DNA of 12,382 nt from Zancudomyces culisetae (GCA_001969505.1 LSSK01001589.1:1-12382), one strand, 5' to 3'. Shown: positions 1 through 7,305, counted from the stretch's first letter. Notes: generated by a model from the letters alone, not told the origin. Numbers and translations are program-made.

Positions 1-3
1 GTT

Positions 4-686
4 TCAGGTACACTGGTTCTTCAACTCGCCCAAGATGAGCAAATAGTCGAGATAGGCTGTCAACCGTATCATCTTCGTCCTCGCACACTTGAAGACGGGC
101 TTCAGTACCTTGGTGAAGGTCCTTGGGCTTAGTGATAGGCCCAATGAATGACTCTGCACTGGTACCTTTTCCCTCCCCACTGGAACCGTAAGTACTTGAT
201 TATTGAACTGGCCAAAAGAACGTGTAAAAAAGCATTTTTGAGATCGATGCTGGCCATCCAATCTTTTCTTTTTATTAGCCTGCATGCCATCTGGAGGGTT
301 TTCATCTTGAACGAACGCGGTGGTATATAAACGTTTAACAGCTTTAGGTTCAACACCGGTCTGGATTCCCCTGTTTTCTTTGGCACTAGGAACAGGCTCG
401 AGTAGAAGCCTCTCGGCGATCCTTCTACCTCCTCTATAGCTTTCTTGGCTAAGAGCTCCATGATCTTCCCCTCTATAGTTTTCCGGCTTTCTCTGCTGAC
501 CAGTGGTGGTCTCAATCGTGGTGCATCCGTGGTTGGTGGCTGGCTGTGAAACGGGATTCGGAATCCCTCGGCTATGGCTGACTGGATCCATTTGTCGTCG
601 GTTAGACGGTTCCACGCCCTTTGGAACATTGATAGTCTTCCTCCTACTGCCTCCTCGGTTCCCGTCTCCGCTGCCCAAAAGAACGG
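4..686 (-). pseudogene. DIRS-type reverse transcriptase, frameshifted and truncated
   Basis: RNA-directed DNA polymerase of a DIRS element. The domain enters at about 686-629 (residues FFWAAE, then VGGRLSMFQRAW) and stays in one frame down to about 147. The first catalytic aspartate is in SIDLKNAF (about 243). At about 141-149 one base appears to be missing: the frame runs to a stop at 129, while the neighbouring frame continues with GLSLSPRTFTKVLKPV and AYLDYLLILG before a TGA at 4-6. The second aspartate of the YLDD box is replaced by tyrosine (YLDY), which should abolish catalysis. RNase H and recombinase are not in the window. The DIRS assignment rests on motif patterns I recognise, not on a database search. 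Confidence 0.8.
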
Positions 687-1254
687 AAGGAAGGGCCGCT
701 ACCAGCTTGATAGATCTGATGCTGGCTCTGATGATTCTGACTGGTGCTAGGCTTGTCAAAACCTTGTGAAACAGGCATCCGACTGCCAGGATTGCTGTTT
801 GGATGGCTCCTGTTCTCTAAAAACTGCTTTCATCTTCCTGTACACTTGCTAAACGCTGTCCTGTTTGCTTGCTTGACCTAGTTGACTGATTTTCTGACCG
901 CTTCAATGCATGAAATGTAGTCAACCACCTGGCTTGGTTCAATGAGCAGGTTCTGTTCATGTCTAAGCTCTTCGGCATGTCTCCTTGAATCCCCAATGTG
1001 CGACACATGTAGTCCACCCGTAGCTGGGTAATGTGTGTAGAGATGTCACTGACCAACTGCCGCATAACATTAGCAAAGTTAATGGCCTACTGCTGATCCA
1101 CAATTCCTCGAGATTAAATAATTTGGTGAGTGAAATAATCAATCGGTTTAGTGATTCCTGAGTGCTCTTACTGAAGGTCGTAAAGGGTTGAATCTACTTT
1201 TTTTGCAGATTGATTGAGGCCCATTTCTGTATGAACGGGAGAGTTCTTCTCCAT
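644..1254 (-). pseudogene. DIRS gag-like ORF1 remnant
   Basis: This ORF lies just upstream of the DIRS reverse transcriptase, where these elements carry a poorly conserved gag-like ORF. An ATG at 1254 opens a frame with three in-frame stops before 1065. The same frame then runs without stops from 1065 to 817 (82 residues, including SDISTHITQLRVDYM). Around 817-830 the apparent coding frame moves to another phase, giving a Q/S/N/P-rich, then R-rich tail (KPSTSQNHQSQHQ, then RRREPRRQ) that stops at 644-646, overlapping the RT frame. No zinc knuckle is visible. The assignment is by position and composition; sequence conservation was not tested. Clearly non-functional. Confidence 0.5.
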
Positions 1255-1256
1255 GG

Positions 1257-1261
1257 CCTCG
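1257..1261. repeat. Target-site duplication, left copy (CCTCG)
   Basis: These five bases immediately precede the left LTR and are repeated exactly after the right LTR at 6599-6603. A 5-bp duplication is the usual integrase footprint for Ty3/gypsy elements. The pair shows that both element ends are intact and come from one insertion event. Confidence 0.93.
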
Positions 1262-1649
1262 TGTCAGATTTCAGATTTGTTTTCAATGGAAATAATTGTT
1301 TTCGAGAATATTTTTGTCAGAATAGATTTATTAATATGAATAGTAATAAAGTATAAAAGTCACTAAGAATAAGCACTAGGAAGTTAAAGGGATCAACTAA
1401 TATTGTTAATCTGCTTAGCCGTTCCCTTCGAGTACGAAGAGATGTATTTATATCGTCGAGTTGCTTCTGCTTCACCGATGAACCCTCTTCGTTTGAAATG
1501 GTTCTTTTGACATCAAGGTTCATTGAATTTTGGCGTCAATTTCCTTCTTTTCCTGAAAAGTCTATTGAAAGTTTGTGAATAAAACTTGTTGAATGATTTT
1601 AGTTCTATTCAAAGATCTTTTCAATAGGAGATGTTAGGGAATCCTAACA
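1262..1649 (-). repeat. 3' LTR of the chromovirus (388 bp)
   Basis: This copy is identical to 6211-6598 except at 1638 (G on the + strand here, C at 6587). On the coding strand it starts TGTTAGG and ends CTGACA, the usual TG...CA boundaries. Its coding-strand start is a hairpin, TGTTAGG-ATTC-CCTAACA, perfect over 7 bp in this copy. The pol stop codon (1634-1636) lies inside this LTR. Confidence 0.97.
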
Positions 1650-4600
1650 TTACCCCCCTCTTCCGGGCTCGGGGTGCCTTCCTCAGTTTGAGGTTGATGA
1701 CTTTGTGGCAAGGTCAGGTTTGCGGTGTTGGCCAAGTCATTAGGTCCTGGTAAATTGGGGTGTTTCTTGTGGAATTCCTTTTTCTTTCTGTCGGCATGTA
1801 TATCTTCTGATAGCTCCCAGCTTCTTTCTTCTATACCCAACCCTTTCCAGTCAATTAGGTAATATAGTCTTTTACCTATTAGTTTCGAATCCATTATCCC
1901 TTTAATTTCCAGCTCAGGTAGTCCATTAACAACAGTTATGTGTGGCTGTTCCTGTACCCTTAACTCGGTCGCATCTTGGTGATAAGGTTCAAGCATCGAT
2001 ATATGAAAAACGGGATGTATTTTCATGGATCTAGGTAGTCCTAACTTTAATGTTACTGGGTTGATTTTTTCGATACAAGGATACGGACCTAGCTTTACAT
2101 AATCGAGTTTGCCTGACGGTCTGTTGGTTTTTATGTTTTTTCTTTTGAGCCATACCATATCCCCTATTCCTAATTCAAAACCAGGCTTTCTCTTGCGATT
2201 TGCGTACTTAATCATTGTTAGTCTTGCTTTCTTTAATGCGTGTCTTGTCTCCCTTCGTACTTCTTCTAACTGTAATAATCGATTTTCGGCTGTGGGCATA
2301 GTTGGCAATGTTCTCCAGGGAATTTCCATGTGAGGGTGGTAGCCGTAATTGGCAAAAAACGGTGTCGTCTTTGTGGAAGTGTGGTAACTATTATTATAGG
2401 TAAATTCGGCTAATGGGAGGTGATGAATCCAATTGATCTGTTGGTAATTGACGTATGCTCTCAGATATTGTTCTAGTACTTGATTTAATCGTTCAGACTG
2501 TCCGTCGGTCTGAGGATGATATGCCGTCGATAATTTAACTTTTATTCCCAATGTAGTCATTATGTTTTTCCAAAGACGTGACGTGAATTGAGACCCTCGA
2601 TCGGAAATAATTTCTTTTGGAATACCATGCAACCTTATAATGTTATTAATAAATACTTCAACTGTTTGTGAAGCAGTTGGTAGTTTCTGTAGGGGGATAA
2701 AATGCCCCATTTTGGTCATTCTGTCAACTACCACCATGATCACCGTGTTTTTATTAGAGGGCGGCAAATCAGTAATCAAATCCATTGTCAGGGAAGTCCA
2801 AGGTTGTGTGGCTACCGGAAGCGGTTGTAATAATCCATAGTCTCTGTGTCTGTCGACAGTGGTGCGTGCACAGGTCTCGCAAGTTTTGATGTAGTCCTTT
2901 ATGAATTTTGTCATTCCAGGTAAGGTGAAATCCTTCTTTACAAGTTCTAAGGTCTTCTTGACACCATAGTGTCCTGCTAACTTTGCATCGTGCCTACTTT
3001 TAATAACATCTAGTTTTAATTCGTCGGGAACATATATTTTATTACCTAAATATACTATGCCTTCAGATACAACGTGGGTTTTATTCGTCTTTTCGCTTAA
3101 CCTTCTTGCGAGCCTTGTTGCTCCGCCTCTTAGGACCCGTTTGAATTTAGCTTTTAATTCATTTTCAGGAGTTACAATTGCATTTACAAAAAATTCGGGC
3201 GAGAAGATATTTTTTTCGGGTTGTTGCAGCTCTATTATTCCTGGGGGGCGAGAGAGCGCATCCGCACGTGGATTATTTTTGCCTTGGATATACGTAATGT
3301 TTAGTTTATATCTGCTTAGAATTAAGGACCATCGAGCATGTCGTTGGTTTAGGGTTTTAGCATTTTTGAAGAACTCTAAATTTTTATGGTCAGTATATAC
3401 GTTTATAACAAACGGTGATCCTTCTAAATGATGTCTCCAATGTACTAAGGCTGAGATAATAGACAACATTTCCTTGTTATAAATATCATAACTTTGTTCG
3501 GCTTGGGTGAGTTTTCTTGAATAGTATGCTACTGGTCTTCGATTTCCATTACTATCTTCCTGGGCTAGAACAGCCCCGATTGCAACATTCGAAGCATCTG
3601 TTTCCACATGGAATGGTTTCTCTGGGTCCGGGTAAATCAAAACAGGCGTTGAGGTTAATTTTCTTTTTAGTTCTTCGAATGCTTGATTAGCATTCCCAGT
3701 CCATTTAAATGGTAAATTTTTCTTTTGGATCGTATCCGTTATCGGTGCAGTTAATTCTGAAAAGTTTGGAATAAATTCGCGGTGGTAGTTTGCGAACCCC
3801 ATCAGGCTTTGCACGTCTTTGATCGATTTGGGCGCCGGTCGATTCCAAATACTGTCTGTTCTTTCAGGGTCTACGCTTATGCCTTCGTTTGATATAATGT
3901 GACCCAAGAAGTTGACTCGTGAAACAGAGAATTCGCATTTTTTAAGACTGCAATATAAACCGTTTTCTAGTAGTTTCTTTAATATTATCCTCACATGTTC
4001 GACGTGTTCTTTTTTGTTGTTCGAAAAAATTAGAATATCATCCAGATAAGCCACAGCATAAACATCCAGAACATCACGTAAGACATCGTTTATAAAATGT
4101 TGGAAAGTCGCCGGGGCGTTAGTCAGCCCAAAAGGCATGACTAAATACTCAAATAGTCCTTGTTGACAGCGAAAAGTTGTTTTGTATTCATCGCCTTCTC
4201 TTATTCTAAGTAGGTGATACGCATTTTTTAAATCCAATTTAGTAAATATAGACGCCCCCTTAAGCCTGTCTAGACAGTAGTCTATTCTGGGTAGAGGATA
4301 TCGATTCTTGATGGTTATGGAATTCAGCTTCCTATAATCAACGCATAATCGTAAACTTCCGTCCTTTTTTTTTACAAACATTACGGGTGATGATGTTTGG
4401 GAACTAGCGCTTCTAATAAATCCCTTTTCGAGATTCTCTTTTACGTATCGTAATAATTCCTGATTTTCCGGTTCGGTTAAATTATATATAGGTCCCCAAG
4501 GCAACTGTTTACCTTCTTCTGTGTCGATTGGACAATCGTAAGGCCTGCTGGGAGGTAAGGAGTTTGCCATATTTTCATCAAAGACTTCCTTTAGGTCTCC

Positions 4601-4756
4601 ATATTCTTCCGGAACCTTTTGTAATGGTTCTTCTTCTGGTTTGTTCTTGACTTCATATTGATTTTCGAAATCTAAGCTACTAACTGAATCGTCTTCTGTT
4701 TTACCTTCTACTTTGCTTATAGCTTCTTCCTCATCATCATCTTCAGCCGAAAAAAA
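1634..4756 (-). CDS. pol: Chromovirus Pol: reverse transcriptase, RNase H, integrase, chromodomain
   Basis: This polyprotein part copies element RNA into DNA and inserts it. Numbering is from the first ATG (4570; 978 residues). RT has FVKKKDGSLRLCVDYR (65-80), catalytic D113 and YLDD 175-178. RNase H has D325, E367, D394 and D437. Integrase has a zinc-binding H527-x6-H534-x29-C564-x2-C567 and catalytic D597, D657 and E693 with the canonical 35-residue gap, then a GPY motif at 828-830. The chromodomain covers about 886-938 (W908, W918). All key residues are present and no stop interrupts the frame. The frame is open up to 4801, and an acidic Ser/Glu/Asp-rich linker precedes ATG 4570, so translation probably enters by -1 frameshift at 4750-4756 and not at that ATG. 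It ends inside the 3' LTR. Confidence 0.96.
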   Translation of the reverse strand, partial: FFSAEDDDEEEAISKVEGKTEDDSVSSLDFENQYEVKNKPEEEPLQKVPEEYGDLKEVFDENMANSLPPSRPYDCPIDTEEGKQLPWGPIYNLTEPENQELLRYVKENLEKGFIRSASSQTSSPVMFVKKKDGSLRLCVDYRKLNSITIKNRYPLPRIDYCLDRLKGASIFTKLDLKNAYHLLRIREGDEYKTTFRCQQGLFEYLVMPFGLTNAPATFQHFINDVLRDVLDVYAVAYLDDILIFSNNKKEHVEHVRIILKKLLENGLYCSLKKCEFSVSRVNFLGHIISNEGISVDPERTDSIWNRPAPKSIKDVQSLMGFANYHREFIPNFSELTAPITDTIQKKNLPFKWTGNANQAFEELKRKLTSTPVLIYPDPEKPFHVETDASNVAIGAVLAQEDSNGNRRPVAYYSRKLTQAEQSYDIYNKEMLSIISALVHWRHHLEGSPFVINVYTDHKNLEFFKNAKTLNQRHARWSLILSRYKLNITYIQGKNNPRADALSRPPGIIELQQPEKNIFSPEFFVNAIVTPENELKAKFKRVLRGGATRLARRLSEKTNKTHVVSEGIVYLGNKIYVPDELKLDVIKSRHDAKLAGHYGVKKTLELVKKDFTLPGMTKFIKDYIKTCETCARTTVDRHRDYGLLQPLPVATQPWTSLTMDLITDLPPSNKNTVIMVVVDRMTKMGHFIPLQKLPTASQTVEVFINNIIRLHGIPKEIISDRGSQFTSRLWKNIMTTLGIKVKLSTAYHPQTDGQSERLNQVLEQYLRAYVNYQQINWIHHLPLAEFTYNNSYHTSTKTTPFFANYGYHPHMEIPWRTLPTMPTAENRLLQLEEVRRETRHALKKARLTMIKYANRKRKPGFELGIGDMVWLKRKNIKTNRPSGKLDYVKLGPYPCIEKINPVTLKLGLPRSMKIHPVFHISMLEPYHQDATELRVQEQPHITVVNGLPELEIKGIMDSKLIGKRLYYLIDWKGLGIEERSWELSEDIHADRKKKEFHKKHPNLPGPNDLANTANLTLPQSHQPQTEEGTPSPEEGGNVRIP
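1650..1664 (-). other. Polypurine tract
   Basis: On the coding strand the 15 bases directly before the 3' LTR read GGAAGAGGGGGGTAA, a purine-rich run touching the LTR boundary. This is the expected plus-strand primer site for reverse transcription. It also encodes the last residues of Pol (E-E-G-G-N), so it is under two constraints. Confidence 0.85.
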
Positions 4757-5319
4757 TTCGTCTTCACCAGAGGAAGAGCTAGTATCGATAAGCCTTCTGC
4801 GTTAAATATTGCATCTGCCGTTTCTGTCTCAATTGTGCAATTTTCTACGCAGTAAGTTGAGTCAAAATTAATTCTCATTGTTTTCCAATCTATGGCAGGT
4901 TGGTGCTTTTGCAACCACGATAGCCCCAAGATAATTGGGACATGTTTTGACTCGATCACCCAAAATTTAATGTTTTCCTGATGGTTTTGTTTATCAAATG
5001 TTACTAATAATGATTCTGTTTGAAGCCTTACCGGGGTTGTCATTAAAGGTCTACCACTGACTGTTTCTACTCTTATCTCCCTGTGTGTCTTGTGTGTGGG
5101 AACAAAATTGTTTTTAACAAACTGGTCACTTATAAAGGTGGAACTCGCTCCGGAGTCAATAAGAGCAAAGGTTGAAATTTCCACTTTATTTAATGTTAAT
5201 TTGATATTGACTAAAGATCGATCAATATTGTCTGTTAAAATGCTATGGCAGTCCAAAACTATATTCCCATCTAGTTCTGGACAGTATCTTTTCCCTGAAT
5301 GTTTCTTTTTGGGCAGTCT
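4717..5319 (-). CDS. pro: Chromovirus aspartic protease (Gag frame, after the in-frame stop)
   Basis: Retroviral-type aspartic protease that would cleave the Gag-Pol polyprotein. The active-site triad is D-S-G in FALIDSGASSTFIS (about 5150-5160). The flap-to-C-terminal region contains ILGLSWLQKHQPAIDW, the usual ILG motif. The frame is the same as gag and directly continues it after the TAA at 5320-5322, so it has no start codon of its own that I would trust (an ATG-less stretch; TTG at 5256 is the best alternative start). It is followed by the pol frame through a -1 shift, and its own frame stops at 4717. It is intact internally. Supply of protease and Pol from this copy depends on read-through of the upstream stop or on another start. 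Confidence 0.85.
   Translation of the reverse strand, partial: RLPKKKHSGKRYCPELDGNIVLDCHSILTDNIDRSLVNIKLTLNKVEISTFALIDSGASSTFISDQFVKNNFVPTHKTHREIRVETVSGRPLMTTPVRLQTESLLVTFDKQNHQENIKFWVIESKHVPIILGLSWLQKHQPAIDWKTMRINFDSTYCVENCTIETETADAIFNAEGLSILALPLVKTNFFRLKMMMRKKL
4750..4756 (-). promoter_or_regulatory. Putative -1 ribosomal frameshift site, T TTT TTT
   Basis: In the protease frame the codons read AAT TTT TTT CGG, so the seven T's form a classic X XXY YYZ slippery heptamer in correct phase. Slipping back one base gives TTT TTT TCG GCT GAA, which is the pol frame. The pol frame opens at 4801 and the protease frame stops at 4717, so the heptamer is inside the overlap. No downstream pseudoknot was verified. 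Confidence 0.75.
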
Positions 5320-6180
5320 TTATAGGTGCCCCTTTTCTCCGCAATATATGCAGAGGCCAAGACGCATTCTGCGAGCTCTTTCTTCGAGAGTTAGTTTACC
5401 CTTTACCCTCAGGAAGTCAACATCCATGGCGTTCGGATCCCTGGGATAATGTCTTACAAACGCAGCCCTGGGCAAGTCACTACTGTTAATGCTGTCTCTG
5501 GTAGATAACCGATGGCCTATTCTTGTGGCTTTGATGACGGTGGCTTCTAACGTGGTTGGGATATCTTCCAGGATTAGTATGTCAACAACTCGTGGAGCAA
5601 GCCCTCGCAGATACTGGTCGATTAATGCCTTTTGATCAAACCCCGTATCATTGGCTATCTGTCTAAATTTTGCTGAATATTCAGCTACAGTACCTGATTT
5701 CTGGCGGAGTCGGCGGAGTTGATTTGTGGCGTCGATTTCGATGGAAGGGTCAGAAAAGTACGATTGGAATGCGGTTAGAAAGCTAGTATAGTTGTTCAAC
5801 GTGTCAGAGTTGCTGGAAATTAATTCGCCAAGCCAGACACTTGCTGCACCAGTAAAGTGTGCGCCCAAGAATTGGATCTTGAGTTGATCAGTGGTCAACA
5901 TACTACTTCTGACCCAGAATTGATATGTCATGGAGGACATAAAAGGGCGATAGCCAGATGGCGACCCGTCAAAAGTAGTCATGTCAGGAAGCCTATATCT
6001 TTCAGGAGAAAATGTCAGGAGGGTTTCATTGGCACTAGGAGGTGGTGGTAAAACGGTTGTTTTAGCTCTGGGAGGCTGATGCTCGGTTGTAGTTTCAACC
6101 GTTGGAGTTCTGATAGGCTGTTCAAAAGCAGCATCAATCATCATTGCTTCGATGTAGTCAGGGTTATAGTTCTGATTCAT
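5320..6180 (-). CDS. gag: Chromovirus Gag (capsid-nucleocapsid), stopped within the zinc knuckle
   Basis: Structural protein that packages element RNA into virus-like particles. The ATG at 6180 lies 30 bases inside the 5' LTR; the ORF is 286 residues. A proline-rich N-terminal stretch (about 36-49) precedes a Retrotrans_gag-like capsid region (about 80-225, including ASVWLGELI and FLTAFQSYFSDPS). An AMDVD motif at 251-255, common before fungal gag knuckles, is followed by a CCHC knuckle with C277, C280 and H285. The last cysteine is absent because TAA at 5320-5322 ends the frame one codon after GHL. Beyond the stop the same frame continues with a lysine-rich run and the protease. The missing cysteine is visible a few bases on in another frame, suggesting small deletions. 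RNA binding is probably impaired. Confidence 0.92.
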   Translation of the reverse strand: MNQNYNPDYIEAMMIDAAFEQPIRTPTVETTTEHQPPRAKTTVLPPPPSANETLLTFSPERYRLPDMTTFDGSPSGYRPFMSSMTYQFWVRSSMLTTDQLKIQFLGAHFTGAASVWLGELISSNSDTLNNYTSFLTAFQSYFSDPSIEIDATNQLRRLRQKSGTVAEYSAKFRQIANDTGFDQKALIDQYLRGLAPRVVDILILEDIPTTLEATVIKATRIGHRLSTRDSINSSDLPRAAFVRHYPRDPNAMDVDFLRVKGKLTLEERARRMRLGLCIYCGEKGHL

Positions 6181-6194
6181 GGTTTTCTGGATTT

Positions 6195-6210
6195 TTAGAG
6201 CAGATTTTAC
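6195..6210 (-). other. Candidate primer-binding region next to the 5' LTR
   Basis: The bases directly inside the 5' LTR read GTAAAATCTGCT on the coding strand. They do not start with the TGG expected for priming by an intact tRNA 3' CCA end. Eight of them (6199-6206) are complementary to 6357-6364 in the LTR, about 37 bases after a TATA-like start and so near the likely transcript 5' end. That resembles the self-priming arrangement known in Tf1. Suggestive only. Confidence 0.4.
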
Positions 6211-6598
6211 TGTCAGATTTCAGATTTGTTTTCAATGGAAATAATTGTTTTCGAGAATATTTTTGTCAGAATAGATTTATTAATATGAATAGTAATAAAG
6301 TATAAAAGTCACTAAGAATAAGCACTAGGAAGTTAAAGGGATCAACTAATATTGTTAATCTGCTTAGCCGTTCCCTTCGAGTACGAAGAGATGTATTTAT
6401 ATCGTCGAGTTGCTTCTGCTTCACCGATGAACCCTCTTCGTTTGAAATGGTTCTTTTGACATCAAGGTTCATTGAATTTTGGCGTCAATTTCCTTCTTTT
6501 CCTGAAAAGTCTATTGAAAGTTTGTGAATAAAACTTGTTGAATGATTTTAGTTCTATTCAAAGATCTTTTCAATAGGAGATGTTAGCGAATCCTAACA
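6211..6598 (-). repeat. 5' LTR of the chromovirus (388 bp)
   Basis: Direct repeat of 1262-1649 with one difference. As the upstream LTR for the minus-strand element it should carry the promoter. It contains a TATA-like box at 6395-6401. The coding-strand start TGTTAGG...GCTAACA forms a 6-bp hairpin in this copy. Confidence 0.97.
6395..6401 (-). promoter_or_regulatory. TATA-like box in the 5' LTR
   Basis: The coding strand reads TATAAAT in the context GATATAAATACATC. It lies about 185 bases before the inner edge of the LTR, a plausible U3/R boundary position. The same box is at 1446-1452 in the other LTR. No start site is demonstrated. Confidence 0.45.
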
Positions 6599-6603
6599 CC
6601 TCG
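6599..6603. repeat. Target-site duplication, right copy (CCTCG)
   Basis: Exact copy of 1257-1261, directly after the right LTR. Removing the chromovirus and one copy rejoins 1261 with 6604. Confidence 0.93.
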
Positions 6604-6635
6604 TTACGAGGGCAGGATCCTTTATGAATTCTCAT
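6599..6635 (-). other. Possible upstream continuation of the DIRS gag-like frame
   Basis: If the chromovirus is removed, the frame that starts at ATG 1254 stays open upstream through the target site to an ATG at 6633-6635, about a dozen codons away, and a TGA lies two codons before that. Whether these codons were ever translated is unknown. This may simply be DIRS 5' leader. Confidence 0.3.
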
Positions 6636-6977
6636 ATATCATAACAATATTGTTTATTTATTACAATATAATTAATTAATATTAATGATTACATGAATAT
6701 CATTAATATAATGTATATTAATTCATTAAGTATATTATTTATAATATTTAGATTTTATTATTTTTAGTTATATATTAAGTTTTATTACAAACTTAGTTGT
6801 ATAAAAGGGTTTACATTTCCCTTTGATGACAACTAAGTTTAACAATCTCGTAAATTACTTTTAAAGTTTTATTAGTTATAATTTATAAATATGTGTGTTC
6901 AACATATCATTATGGATGGTTTTAAATTATAACCATAACATTTACCGACCTTCACATTATTAATTTAATGTTTTAGT
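6636..6977. other. AT-rich non-coding stretch with a hairpin
   Basis: There is no ORF of interest on either strand. The sequence is very AT-rich with many short TAAT runs. Its most ordered part is the inverted repeat at 6789-6840. Since the DIRS element reads leftwards from about 6600, this stretch could include that element's 5' terminal repeat, but I could not find a matching 3' copy because the other end is outside the window. Confidence 0.5.
6789..6840. repeat. Compound hairpin (12-bp outer and 6-bp inner stem)
   Basis: AAACTTAGTTGT (6789-6800) is exactly complementary to ACAACTAAGTTT (6829-6840). Inside it AAAGGG (6804-6809) pairs with CCCTTT (6819-6824). A TATAAAAG sequence (6800-6807) sits on the + strand within the left arm. 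Function unknown. Confidence 0.75.
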
Positions 6978-6979
6978 TA

Positions 6980-7207
6980 CAGTGAAATTCAAAAATGTCT
7001 CAAAATAATGATCTTAATTTTCAAAGTGTAATATCTCGCTCAATAATATCCAGCAATTAGATATTTTTATATTATATAATGCACAATGGTAAAAATTAAT
7101 TTTATATAATTATTATTATTATTGGTTAAAAATTCATTATTATTTATAAAATGAAAAAATTTTTATAATGAGACAATTTTGGGAATTTTTCAAAAAAAAA
7201 TTTAAAC
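6980..7207. repeat. Left inverted repeat of the Tc1 element
   Basis: The outer block 6980-7051 runs from CAGTGAAATTC to CAATAATATCC and matches the right end in reverse complement. An inner block at 7174-7207 (CAATTTTGGG, then TTTTTCAAAA) also matches. The stretch between is more diverged and about 30 bases longer than on the right. TGTCTCA occurs in the outer block and its complement TGAGACA at 7168-7174 in the inner block. Confidence 0.88.
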
Positions 7208-7305
7208 TATCATAACTATATGAATTCAAATTTAAAATTTTTAAAACTTTTACTATAATAATATATAAAAATATTATACTAATTAATATAATAATTTTTT
7301 AAAAA

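Larger units (their letters stand above)
1..1261 (-). mobile_element. DIRS-like retrotransposon fragment (5' half, decayed)
   Basis: Minus-strand remnants of a gag-like ORF are followed by a reverse transcriptase of the DIRS type, in the usual DIRS order. The RT has the diagnostic patterns VPKKTGESRPVLNLK, DWMASIDLKNAFLHV, KYLRFQW and LSLSPRTFTKVLKPV, which differ from the Ty3/gypsy RTs elsewhere in the window. The RNase H, tyrosine recombinase and 3' repeats would lie beyond the left edge. The reading frame is broken several times, so this copy is dead. The upstream edge is interrupted at 1261 by a chromovirus, and sequence that was originally adjacent resumes at 6604. Confidence 0.82.
1262..6598 (-). 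mobile_element. Complete Ty3/gypsy chromovirus (LTR retrotransposon, 5337 bp)
   Basis: Two 388-bp LTRs in direct orientation bound minus-strand gag, protease and a pol encoding RT, RNase H, integrase and a C-terminal chromodomain. That domain order and the chromodomain place it among the chromoviruses. The LTRs differ at a single position (1638 against 6587) and the target duplication CCTCG is perfect, so insertion was recent. A polypurine tract borders the 3' LTR. Pol is uninterrupted over its whole length, but Gag has a stop in its zinc knuckle, so this copy probably needs Gag supplied in trans. It is inserted into the 5' end of a DIRS-like element. Confidence 0.97.

Noticed and set aside
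1317-1523. A 68-codon minus-strand ORF inside the LTR, repeated identically at 6266-6472
   Set aside because: It is duplicated only because the LTR is. It overlaps the promoter region, has no recognisable domain and ends in a low-complexity hydrophobic tail. It is best taken as a chance ORF.
3057-3431. Plus-strand ORFs within the chromovirus (for example 2109-2333, 2640-2840, 3057-3431, 5090-5449, 5857-6051)
   Set aside because: They are antisense shadows of gag, protease and pol, whose minus-strand frames carry clear catalytic motifs.
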